64,000 bases of DNA from Lederbergia wuyishanensis. GTDB lineage: Bacteria; Bacillota; Bacilli; Bacillales; Bacillaceae_C. The notes below the pieces were generated by a model. That model saw only the letters and a program-made list of their open reading frames with translations, was not told the DNA's origin and ran no database searches. Shown here one piece after another: positions 1 through 7,751 of this stretch (positions within the stretch are counted from its first letter, which is position 1; every line of letters begins with the position of its first letter). The DNA is taken from NCBI RefSeq assembly GCF_022900255.1, contig NZ_JALIRM010000002.1:248001-312000 (forward strand). Reading direction: 5' to 3'. Both the position numbers and the translations under genes were made by a program.

Positions 1-314
1 CTCCGCTGGAATATGTCCTTGGATCCTTTAATGGATGTGTATTAGTCGTCATTGATTTAGCAGCAAAGGAATTGGGATTCCAGTATGATAACATCGAAAT
101 AACAAGCAATGCACTTATTGACCGGAGGGGTCTAGCCGGAACAGCAGATGTATCCCCGTATTATCAATCTGTTGAAAATAATATAGTTTTTTATACATCC
201 GAATCTGATGAAAGATTACAAGAATTAAAGGAAATTGTGATCAAACGATGCCCTTTATATAATTTGCTAAAAAACGCCGGCGTTGCTATTCACTTGAATT
301 GGACTATCCAATAG
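1..314 (+). CDS. OsmC family peroxidase-like protein (5' truncated by window edge)
   Basis: The reading frame is open from base 3 to a TAG at 312-314, so the gene starts upstream of the window. The visible 103 residues match the C-terminal two thirds of an OsmC/Ohr-like protein. They carry a Cys in a GSFNGC context near the visible start and a second Cys in the RCPLYN motif near the end, which are the usual redox pair of thiol-dependent hydroperoxide reductases. The internal TTG at 72 is not a real start, because the conserved first Cys lies before it. The exact substrate cannot be told. Confidence 0.75.
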   Translation, partial: PLEYVLGSFNGCVLVVIDLAAKELGFQYDNIEITSNALIDRRGLAGTADVSPYYQSVENNIVFYTSESDERLQELKEIVIKRCPLYNLLKNAGVAIHLNWTIQ

Positions 315-475
315 GATACATTCCATTCTTGATTTAAAAGAAAAGACTCCAACAATCAAACTTAATAAAATTCCTGGCCCATCTGGTGCTGAAGTTTATA
401 TAAATTAGAGGCACGATGGTTATGCTATAATATATATATCTGGCTAGACAGTCCAGATGAGTGGAGGGAATTACG

Positions 476-727
476 ATGAGTATGCAATGGCAAATTCAAG
501 AAGCAAAAAATCGACTTAGTCAATTAGTAAAAAAAGCAACGGATGAAGGGCCACAAATTATTAGTGTACGAGGTAAGCCTACTGCTGTTGTGTTGTCAGT
601 AGATGAATATGAGCGATTGACCAAACCAAAGACTCGTTTGACGGATTTCTTTAAGGAATCTCCTTTACAAGATGTTGAACTTGATATAGAAAGAAGTACA
701 GATCATGCACGAGAGGTAGAATTATGA
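476..727 (+). CDS. Type II antitoxin, Phd/YefM family
   Basis: An 83-residue protein with the Phd/YefM fold signature: an early AKNRLSQLV segment, then a RGKPTAVVLSVDEYERL core. Antitoxins of this family bind their operator as dimers and wrap the toxin with the C-terminal tail. The start at ATG 476 is preferred over the GTG at 461 because GGAGGG at 463-468 sits 7 nt before it. The stop overlaps the toxin start (ATGA at 724-727), which is typical of translationally coupled toxin-antitoxin operons. Autoregulation is expected from the family, but I could not define the operator. Confidence 0.85.
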   Translation: MSMQWQIQEAKNRLSQLVKKATDEGPQIISVRGKPTAVVLSVDEYERLTKPKTRLTDFFKESPLQDVELDIERSTDHAREVEL

Positions 728-1161
728 AATATCTTTTAGATACCAATGTTATTTCAGAACTCGTAAAAAAAGACCCTCATCCTGGCGTGTTACACTGGAT
801 TGATGACTGTGATGAAACTTCTTTGTATTTAAGCGTAATTACTTTTGGGGAGCTACAGAAAGGAATTAGTAAATTAAGCGATACATCTCGTGCTGAACGA
901 TTGCAAAAATGGGTAGACCAAGATTTGGCGAACCGGTTTAAAGAAAGAATTCTGCCTATTGATTTGGATGTTGTTTTCACCTGGGGGAGAGTCCATGGGA
1001 TTTCAGAAAAGAGCGGTACAAAACTTCCTGTGGTGGATAGTTTAATAGCTGCTACAGCCATAACACATAATCTAACAGTTGTCACACGAAATGTTAATGA
1101 TATCGAGCGTTGTCGGGCTCCCGTCTTTAATCCCTGGGATGAGACCTATCATAATTTATAA
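724..1161 (+). CDS. vapC: Type II toxin, VapC-like PIN-domain ribonuclease
   Basis: A 145-aa PIN-domain protein. The acidic active-site residues are visible: Asp6 in LLDTN, Glu43 in FGELQKG, Asp105 in VVDSLIAA and Asp126 near the C-terminus. VapC toxins are Mg-dependent RNases that often cut tRNA or rRNA. The gene overlaps the upstream Phd-type antitoxin by 4 nt, supporting a functional toxin-antitoxin module. Pairing of Phd-type antitoxins with VapC toxins is common. The family call is firm; the RNA target is unknown. Confidence 0.85.
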   Translation: MKYLLDTNVISELVKKDPHPGVLHWIDDCDETSLYLSVITFGELQKGISKLSDTSRAERLQKWVDQDLANRFKERILPIDLDVVFTWGRVHGISEKSGTKLPVVDSLIAATAITHNLTVVTRNVNDIERCRAPVFNPWDETYHNL

Positions 1162-1187
1162 TGCCATCAGTATTAAAATAAACAAAA

Positions 1188-1224
1188 AGAGTCAGTCCCT
1201 CGCTACTTTCACGGACTAGACCCC
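1188..1224 (-). terminator. Rho-independent terminator of the sugar operon
   Basis: On the minus strand the stem pairs GTCTAGTCC (1213-1221) with GGACTGAC (1191-1198), followed by TCTTTTTGTTT. It lies just beyond the stop at 1239 and closes the three-gene minus-strand operon. Confidence 0.6.
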
Positions 1225-1238
1225 AATCTTTCTCATTT

Positions 1239-2144
1239 TTAATTAGGAATTGCATAATACTTGTCGATCATTTCCCGCAAGAAAACAACAGATTCTTTTA
1301 ACTCATGAAGACCATTGACACCATCCTCAATCGATATCCACCCATCAAAATGAATAGATTTGAGGATGGTAAAAATTTGATGATAATCATTTAATCCTTT
1401 GCCGATTACACCATGGGAAAGAGCATCCGAATATCCCTCATTCACATACTTTTGTATGTCATCTAATGAATAACCTTCTGCCAAATAGCGATCACTTGCA
1501 TGGGCTGTTACGACTCTATTTTTCACTTCCTCCAATAAAACAATAGGATCTTCACCCGCAAAAATGGCGTTGGACGGATCATAGTTGACTCCAAAATATG
1601 GAGATGATATTTGTTTTATGATTGGAAGAAAAACCTCTGACTTCTGCGCAAATTCAGGATAAATCCAAAATCCATCCTTATAATGATTTTCCATTACAAG
1701 ATGCACATTTTTACTCTCTGCATATAGCAACAGTTCATTGATGGAATCAACCGTCCATTGTATTCCTTCTGCTATAGATACTTCTGGCCTTCTTTGACCA
1801 GAAAGAACTCTACATGATTGGAAGTCCCCTGGCCCAAGGAAATGCATAACATCGATCATGTTCTTCATTTTATTTATTTCATTTTCTCTAAATAAAGCAT
1901 CAGGATGTGTAAAATCTGGAGAAGAGCACATCATCGGGATAATTAAATTTTCTTTTTCCGCCGCTCTTTTTATACTTAATAAATATTCTTCTGACGTATC
2001 CTTTAAGAATGAAGGATACAGCTCCAATCCATCCGCTCCCAAAGTACCCGCTTGTTTGATCCATTCAAAAATGGTCATCCTGCCATCTGACAACTCTTCC
2101 ATATATCCTTTTGGAAATACCGAAATTCGTGGTTGCTTACTCAT
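1239..2144 (-). CDS. Sugar phosphate isomerase/epimerase, TIM barrel (AP endonuclease 2 family)
   Basis: A 301-aa protein of the xylose-isomerase-like TIM-barrel superfamily. The expected divalent-metal ligands are recognisable: Glu in VMENH, Asp in NYDPSN, His in TAHASD and Glu in SIEDGVNG. Such enzymes interconvert ketoses or epimerise them. It is the last gene of a minus-strand operon after an HPS/KGPDC-like aldolase (6-nt gap) and a zinc dehydrogenase. That arrangement recalls UlaD/UlaE-type sugar acid degradation, but the true substrate is not deducible. Confidence 0.75.
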   Translation of the reverse strand: MSKQPRISVFPKGYMEELSDGRMTIFEWIKQAGTLGADGLELYPSFLKDTSEEYLLSIKRAAEKENLIIPMMCSSPDFTHPDALFRENEINKMKNMIDVMHFLGPGDFQSCRVLSGQRRPEVSIAEGIQWTVDSINELLLYAESKNVHLVMENHYKDGFWIYPEFAQKSEVFLPIIKQISSPYFGVNYDPSNAIFAGEDPIVLLEEVKNRVVTAHASDRYLAEGYSLDDIQKYVNEGYSDALSHGVIGKGLNDYHQIFTILKSIHFDGWISIEDGVNGLHELKESVVFLREMIDKYYAIPN

Positions 2145-2150
2145 ACATAC

Positions 2151-2828
2151 CTATCCCCTTATTCGCTGAACCAAATCAGATAATATTTTTTTCAAATCTT
2201 CTTTATTCGTGCTTGGACTAAATTCTTTTTTATCGATTACTAAAGGTGCGCCAACTACTACTAAAGGTGCGCCATTTTTCGGCATTTCAGCCGCCTGTTC
2301 AATCGTTAAGCCACCAACAGCTTGTATAGGTATTGTAACCGCTTTAAAAACTGCGTCTAAATGATCGAAAGGGCTTCTCTCCGGATCTTCTCCTCTTTCA
2401 TCGAAACCTGTATGTACAATAATATAATTGACACCATTTTCTTCAAGCAATTTTGCTGCAGCTACTGGGTCTTCAGCCGCCATGATATCGCCCATTACTT
2501 GTATACCGTATTCTCGCGCCGCTTTTACAACGGCCCTAATCGTAGCTGGATGTGCAACCGCCATGACCACAACATGGGTAGCTCCGGCTTTTGCCATCAT
2601 CTCCGTTTCCAAATATCCACCATCCATTGTTTTTAAATCAGCAACGATAGGATGATCTGGGAATCTTTCTCTTAAAGCAGCTACTGCATGAAGCCCTTCC
2701 GCTAATAATAATGGAGTTCCAACCTCAATCCAATCAACTCCTGCTTCTACAGCAACTTCTGCCATTTCCAATGCCTCTTTCGTGCTTGTTAAATCCAGCG
2801 AAATTTGTAAAATTGGTTCCATAGACAA
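2151..2828 (-). CDS. 3-hexulose-6-phosphate synthase / 3-keto-L-gulonate-6-phosphate decarboxylase family protein
   Basis: A 225-aa (beta/alpha)8 protein of the orotidine-5-phosphate decarboxylase superfamily. The signature DxKTMD (ADLKTMD, about residue 63) and the preceding QISLDLT segment match the HPS/KGPDC branch, which performs Mg-dependent aldol condensation or decarboxylation of ketose phosphates. I favour the TTG at 2828 as start because AAAGGA at 2839-2844 lies 10 nt upstream; ATG at 2822 is the alternative. No phosphohexuloisomerase (hxlB) follows, so a simple RuMP formaldehyde role is doubtful. A sugar acid or polyol pathway with its two neighbours is more likely. Confidence 0.8.
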   Translation of the reverse strand: MSMEPILQISLDLTSTKEALEMAEVAVEAGVDWIEVGTPLLLAEGLHAVAALRERFPDHPIVADLKTMDGGYLETEMMAKAGATHVVVMAVAHPATIRAVVKAAREYGIQVMGDIMAAEDPVAAAKLLEENGVNYIIVHTGFDERGEDPERSPFDHLDAVFKAVTIPIQAVGGLTIEQAAEMPKNGAPLVVVGAPLVIDKKEFSPSTNKEDLKKILSDLVQRIRG

Positions 2829-2853
2829 ATATATTCATTCCTTTCAATATAGT

Positions 2854-3891
2854 TTATGAATTTGGTAAAATAATAGATTTGGCTTGTGATAAAGAGTCCA
2901 TCTCTTTGAACGCGTCTTCCCAATCCTCGATAGGATACACTTTAGCCATTGGTAAAGGATCAATCTTTCCTTGCTCCATCAGCAATAACACCTTCTCCCA
3001 CATCGGGTAATTGTGACTAAATGAACCTTGTAGTCTAGCCGCCTTTTGTATTAAAGGGTCGAGTGAAAAACCGACAGGAGCCGGTCCCCAGCCAATCTTT
3101 GTAATTTGTCCTCCTGGTCGAACAACTTCAATACTTTGCCTTAGTGTCGTTGAATTTCCCACAGCATCCAGCACTAGATTAGGGCCAAAACCATCACCCA
3201 ATTGCATGATTTCTTGGACAACATTTTGTTTAGAAGCGTTAATGATATGGTCTGCGCCAAAATCTTTAGCAAGTTTCAAGCGATTCATATCTGCCTCTAT
3301 CCCTACTACGGTCAATGAAGCTGGAGAATAAAGTTTAGCAATCTGAACGCACATTAGCCCTATTGGACCTGGTCCAAAAATGACAACATGATCTCCTGGT
3401 TTTATTTCTGAATGATAAGCTACAGCATTATAAGCGACACAGGCTGGTTCAGTTAATGCCGCCTTTTCATAGGAAACGTCTGAAGGAATTCGATGGATAA
3501 TTGACTCCCTCGTTTTAACATATTGCGCCATGGCACCATCTTCCAACACTCCAAACCCTTTACGTTCCGGACATAAATTGTATTCCCCAGTTCTACAATA
3601 GATACAAGTTTCACATACATATGATGGTGTTTCGCTGACCACCCTATCTCCTATTTTGATATTTTTCACATCTTTTCCGACATCAGCTACAACTCCCGAA
3701 AATTCATGACCTAATATGACGGGTCGCTTCACTTCAAACCCTTGGGAGTCATGATACATATGAAGGTCACTTCCACATACCCCCACCGCTTTAACTTCCA
3801 TTAACACATCGTTTGGACCAATCTTTGGAATTGGGACATCTTGCAGCTCCACATTGCCTTTTCCAGCTGAAAAGTTTACTATAGCTTTCAT
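2854..3891 (-). CDS. Zinc-dependent medium-chain alcohol/polyol dehydrogenase
   Basis: A 345-aa MDR dehydrogenase. Catalytic zinc ligands are Cys39 (VCGSD) and His62-Glu63 (GHE). Structural zinc ligands are Cys93, Cys96, Cys99 and Cys107. A Rossmann GPGPIG motif for NAD(P) lies near residue 173. The layout matches the sorbitol/threonine dehydrogenase group. It is the first gene of the operon with the HPS-like and TIM-barrel genes, so it probably oxidises the incoming polyol or sugar. The substrate is an inference only. Confidence 0.85.
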   Translation of the reverse strand: MKAIVNFSAGKGNVELQDVPIPKIGPNDVLMEVKAVGVCGSDLHMYHDSQGFEVKRPVILGHEFSGVVADVGKDVKNIKIGDRVVSETPSYVCETCIYCRTGEYNLCPERKGFGVLEDGAMAQYVKTRESIIHRIPSDVSYEKAALTEPACVAYNAVAYHSEIKPGDHVVIFGPGPIGLMCVQIAKLYSPASLTVVGIEADMNRLKLAKDFGADHIINASKQNVVQEIMQLGDGFGPNLVLDAVGNSTTLRQSIEVVRPGGQITKIGWGPAPVGFSLDPLIQKAARLQGSFSHNYPMWEKVLLLMEQGKIDPLPMAKVYPIEDWEDAFKEMDSLSQAKSIILPNS

Positions 3892-4387
3892 AAAAAGCCC
3901 CCTAGTTAAAGATTATGTATGATTCTTAATAGATAAGGTGAATCACTTATAAATAACTTCGAATTAATAATTTCATGAAAGAATGAGAGATATAACAGAT
4001 AGTCTATGAGGCTTGGATACTGAGGGGCTATTCGTAAGATGAATTGGATAGTAGAACCAGATTATATAGGGATCGAGGCTAAACAGCGCACCCATACCGG
4101 ATAACGGCCAAAAGTACTTTTGCTCGCCGGTATTGGCGTGATAGGAATGAACGATCCAAGGATTATACTTACTCATGAAGAACGTGACTTTGCATATTAG
4201 TATTCTAACAAGCTGGTCTTTTTCGATTTCATTATATTCCAGCTGGTCTATATTTACAATATATTTTGATAATTCACTTTATAAAAGATTAGTATTTGTC
4301 GAACAATTTAATATGTAGAAAACAAGTATTTTAATTAAAAATAAGTAGTTAAATATACATGGTAATCCGCGTAGTTCAAGGGAATTA
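3892..4387. other. Intergenic region between sugar operon and diguanylate cyclase
   Basis: About 500 bp without a convincing gene. A plus-strand reading near 4100-4198 looks like the tail of a decayed coding sequence (LTHEERDF before a TAG), but it is interrupted by stops and I cannot name it. The region should contain the promoter of the minus-strand dehydrogenase operon; no clear cre box or operator was found. Confidence 0.3.
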
Positions 4388-5830
4388 TTAATCATTCCCC
4401 CGCCCTACTATTTTTTCCTCGTACATGGTTTGATCGGCCGCTTCTAGTATTTCATCCACAGTGGTAAGTATTCCTGGCTTGTAATAGGAGAGTCCGTGGC
4501 TGGCTGAAAGATCAAAAGGCTTTTGTCCAGTCAGATTGAAGCTATGAAAATCTCGCTTAATTTTCTCCCATATCTCTTCCACTTCTTCTTTATTTTTTCC
4601 GAAGAAAACGATGATAAATTCGTCACCACCCAATCGGAAGAGTACATCTTTGGAATCAATATTCCTTTTGATGATATCGCAACTTGTATTGATGAGATCA
4701 TCTCCTACTGAGTGACCGAAGTTGTCATTGACGGTTTTTAACCCGTTTATATCAATATAACAAACAGTGAATTCTTGGCTGTAGGGTCCGCGAATCTTCT
4801 CTTCCAGTAGGACCATCCCACTTCTCCTGTTCATCACACCTGTGAGCGTGTCGAAAGTTGCGTGCTTAAACAGTTCTTCTTCTTTTTTCTTTAGGCTGGT
4901 AATGTCCGTAACCCCAATAAGAATGCAAGTTTGATCCAAATACTCGACCAATTCAAGGCTTAGCATGGCCCATTTCTTAAAATCCGATCCTACTTTATAC
5001 TCCATTTCATAATTTTTAATACTTTGATGTTCTTCCAGCATGTTTAAAATATTCTGCTTTTCAAAAGGATTTGCGAATAAAAATTTTCCATCTATTTTCG
5101 TCATTTCTTGGTCATGCAATTGATAATAATCCATTGCCTGATGATTGATAAGCAAAATTTCATCATTTTGTAGGTTTGTGAGAATCAGAGGATAAGGATT
5201 CATATGAAATAATCTTCGAAAACTCTCGGCATTTTTGCTTAACTTGCTTTTATTGATAAAATCCCTTTTTCTAAGATTATAGAACATGAATGCAATCAGG
5301 TAAGAAATTACTGCAGCCCCAGTTGAATTAATCATTTTGGTAATTAGCGCAAACTGATCAAGATCCATAAAGAATAATCCAATCAAAAAATAAATGTGAT
5401 TACTGCAGAAGTAGATCAATAGCTTACCGGGCTGAATGGGAAAAATAATAGAAACCCCGAGTAAAATAATGATATAAGCATAAATATTACCATTTAATAA
5501 CTGGCTGTTAATAGAAGCCGTTGCGCCAATAAATAGAAATAAAACGGTGTAGGTATGGATGATGAAACCTTTAGGAGCCCTCTTGTAAAAATAATAAAGG
5601 AGAAGAAAAATAATAGACAGCAAAAAACCGGTAAGGTGAATAGAGGCAAGAACCCATCTATATGCCTGGACTGTCACTTTATTTAATAGGAATAAGTTGG
5701 CGTATAAAAAGCCGGGATATGTGAAAATGAGCATAAAAGAAACCAATTTAAGTCGTTCGAAAAATAACCCATTTGAGTACGCAATAAAATAGTTTTGTTC
5801 ATCGATACTTTTAGTTGAAAATAACCCCAT
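4388..5830 (-). CDS. Membrane-bound diguanylate cyclase (5-6 TM, PAS, GGDEF)
   Basis: A 480-aa protein. Roughly residues 25-185 form five or six membrane helices, about 200-315 form a PAS-like sensor module, and 320-480 form a GGDEF domain with an intact GGDEF active site at 401-405. It should make cyclic di-GMP from two GTP at the membrane. The allosteric inhibitory site, usually RxxD just before the active site, reads DSKD (392-395), so product inhibition through a classical I-site is probably absent. No EAL domain is present. It is transcribed alone; the input signal is unknown. Confidence 0.88.
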   Translation of the reverse strand: MGLFSTKSIDEQNYFIAYSNGLFFERLKLVSFMLIFTYPGFLYANLFLLNKVTVQAYRWVLASIHLTGFLLSIIFLLLYYFYKRAPKGFIIHTYTVLFLFIGATASINSQLLNGNIYAYIIILLGVSIIFPIQPGKLLIYFCSNHIYFLIGLFFMDLDQFALITKMINSTGAAVISYLIAFMFYNLRKRDFINKSKLSKNAESFRRLFHMNPYPLILTNLQNDEILLINHQAMDYYQLHDQEMTKIDGKFLFANPFEKQNILNMLEEHQSIKNYEMEYKVGSDFKKWAMLSLELVEYLDQTCILIGVTDITSLKKKEEELFKHATFDTLTGVMNRRSGMVLLEEKIRGPYSQEFTVCYIDINGLKTVNDNFGHSVGDDLINTSCDIIKRNIDSKDVLFRLGGDEFIIVFFGKNKEEVEEIWEKIKRDFHSFNLTGQKPFDLSASHGLSYYKPGILTTVDEILEAADQTMYEEKIVGRGND

Positions 5831-6207
5831 TATTTTAATTCCTCTATAATTTAATATAACCAGACATATTATACACTTTGAGTAAATTAAATAGTTACCT
5901 TGTTTAGTAAAATATTTAATTTATTGATAAGTGACAATCACGGAGATAATAAATAAAAAAGATTAGGTTGCGCAGAGCCCAACATATCTAATGATAGTAG
6001 GCTCTACTTTTCGTTCTTTTTAAAATGATCGAAATATCCTTAATTAGGTAAAAAACTGCCTGCATTTATGTCACTTTCTGTATTCAAAAGACGAAAGAAA
6101 ATAGTAGTCTTCGATTCTAGAACAATTGTATTCTTAATATAGAATTAGTTCGCTTTTACATAAAAGGCAAATTAATTCCTTTTCAAAAAAGATATAGGAG
6201 GGGTTAT
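5831..6207. other. Divergent intergenic region with a hairpin
   Basis: AT-rich DNA between the divergently transcribed diguanylate cyclase and subtilase genes. It must hold both promoters. One inverted repeat stands out: AGAGCC at 5974-5979 with GGCTCT at 6000-6005. It lacks a clear T-run, so it is not called as a terminator. AGGAGGGG near 6197 is the ribosome binding site of the protease. Confidence 0.4.
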
Positions 6208-7602
6208 ATGAAAAAAGGTCTTTTGCTAGCTTTATCTCTATTACTCATTTTATTCGCTGTTCCAGTCCAAGCCGCAAGCACCAATTCTTCTAAGACTATG
6301 TTTACAGTTTCATTCAATGGTAATCAAATCCCCCAAGATATAATCAAAAAGATTGAACAAGAGGGAGGCACCATCGTTTCAAAATATGAAAAGGTGGGAG
6401 CACTTCAATTCAGAGGGCCAAGTTCATTAATGAAATCACTGAAAGGACTGAAATCCGTTCAGGTTGTAAGCCCTTCCTTCATGGTACATTTACCTAAAAC
6501 TAGTGTTGTGAAATACAATGAAACCGCAACCGTTAATACCCAAGATGCAGACTTATATAATTTGTATCAGTGGGATATCAAACAGGTTACCAATAATGGT
6601 GCCAGTTATAATATGGAAACTGGCAATCATAATGTGGTAGTTGGAATTATTGATACCGGGGTAAGTCCAAATCATCCAGCTTTGAAGGCAAACTTTATGG
6701 GTGGAAGAAACTACGTACCTGCCGGCGGATTCAGCGGAACTGAAACTACCGAAACAGGAGCCCCGACTGATTATGTTGACCGTAACGGCCACGGCAGCCA
6801 TGTAGCCGGAACGATTGCAGGAAATGGCCGCATCATGGGTGTTGCACCGAACGTGGGCTATAGAGCCTATCGTGTTTTTGGAGCAGAAGGTGGATCCCCT
6901 ACATCAGCGATTGCAGCAGCAATGGTTGATGCTGTAGATGATGGAGTCGATGTGATTTCCATGAGTTTAGGTGGATTTGATATTTTGGGTCAGTATTATT
7001 GGACAGACCCTGAAACTGGCGAGACATTTAAAATGGGAAATGATGTAGCCGACCGCGCAATCTATAAACGAGCAGTGAAATATGCAGTTGACAATGGCGT
7101 AACGGTTGTTGTTGCTGCAGGAAATGAGGAGCTAAACGCTACAAATAAGAAAGAAGTCACTGATTTCATGAATGCAGAATATGGTCCAGAAGGTTATAAA
7201 TTTATCGGGGCAGGCTTTGAATTACCTGGCACTGTTCCAGGAGTTATTACTGTTTCTGCAACGGGCCCAGACAAATCCTTAGCCTCCTATTCCAATTACG
7301 GGGCAGGCTTCATTGATGTAACAGCACCTGGAGGGGATTACCAAAGTTATCCTGCTCCTGGTTATCATCTTGATATGTGTCTAAGCGCTTATACGGGTAC
7401 TGGATATGTTTGGATGGCTGGTACCTCCATGGCAACACCAAAGGTATCTGCGGTTGCCGCTTTAATCATTGCTAAATACGGAAATATCGGACCTGTTAAG
7501 GTAGCGCAAATGATCGAGAACACAGCTACAGATATTGGTCCTAAAGGAAAGGATATTTATTTTGGCAAGGGAATGGTAAATGCATTTAGTGCATTACAAT
7601 AA
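6208..7602 (+). CDS. Secreted subtilisin-like serine protease (S8 family)
   Basis: A 464-aa pre-proenzyme. Residues 1-22 are a Sec signal peptide (KK, hydrophobic core, VQA cleavage site), about 30-95 form an I9-like propeptide, and 140-464 the catalytic domain. The triad is intact: Asp149 (GIIDTG), His195 (GHGSHVAG) and Ser407 (GTSMATP), with the oxyanion Asn306 (AAGN). It should act outside the cell as an endoprotease. A strong terminator follows, so it is monocistronic. A lantibiotic-leader-protease role is unlikely because no lantibiotic genes are nearby. Confidence 0.92.
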   Translation: MKKGLLLALSLLLILFAVPVQAASTNSSKTMFTVSFNGNQIPQDIIKKIEQEGGTIVSKYEKVGALQFRGPSSLMKSLKGLKSVQVVSPSFMVHLPKTSVVKYNETATVNTQDADLYNLYQWDIKQVTNNGASYNMETGNHNVVVGIIDTGVSPNHPALKANFMGGRNYVPAGGFSGTETTETGAPTDYVDRNGHGSHVAGTIAGNGRIMGVAPNVGYRAYRVFGAEGGSPTSAIAAAMVDAVDDGVDVISMSLGGFDILGQYYWTDPETGETFKMGNDVADRAIYKRAVKYAVDNGVTVVVAAGNEELNATNKKEVTDFMNAEYGPEGYKFIGAGFELPGTVPGVITVSATGPDKSLASYSNYGAGFIDVTAPGGDYQSYPAPGYHLDMCLSAYTGTGYVWMAGTSMATPKVSAVAALIIAKYGNIGPVKVAQMIENTATDIGPKGKDIYFGKGMVNAFSALQ

Positions 7603-7611
7603 GTTCAAAAG

Positions 7612-7643
7612 GGTAAGACCAGTGTTTGTGGTCTTACCTTTTT
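7612..7643 (+). terminator. Terminator of the subtilase gene
   Basis: A perfect 10-bp stem: GGTAAGACCA (7612-7621) pairs with TGGTCTTACC (7629-7638), with a 7-nt loop, followed directly by TTTTT. Confidence 0.92.
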
Positions 7644-7660
7644 AGTGTGATTTTATAGGA

Positions 7661-7698
7661 ATAAAAAAAGTCCCCTAGAGGAAACTCCAAGGGACTGC
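7661..7698 (-). terminator. Terminator of the xylanase gene
   Basis: Inverted repeat AGTCCC (7669-7674) and GGGACT (7691-7696), with an inner GAG/CTC stem around a GAAA loop. On the minus strand it is followed by a run of Ts (the A-run at 7663-7669), as expected for the convergent xylanase gene. Confidence 0.75.
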
Positions 7699-7751
7699 TT
7701 TATCTCGCTAAAATTTTATTATATAAATTTTGTAGTATAACTACCTGAGAG

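Noticed and set aside
1138-1165. Sequence like the att core at the end of vapC (CTATCATAA)
   Set aside because: It is in the opposite orientation, matches fewer than 13 bases and is explained by the coding sequence Glu-Thr-Tyr-His-Asn; coincidence.
3973-4176. 67-codon minus-strand frame
   Set aside because: No ribosome binding site or homology; the opposite strand shows traces of a different decayed sequence.
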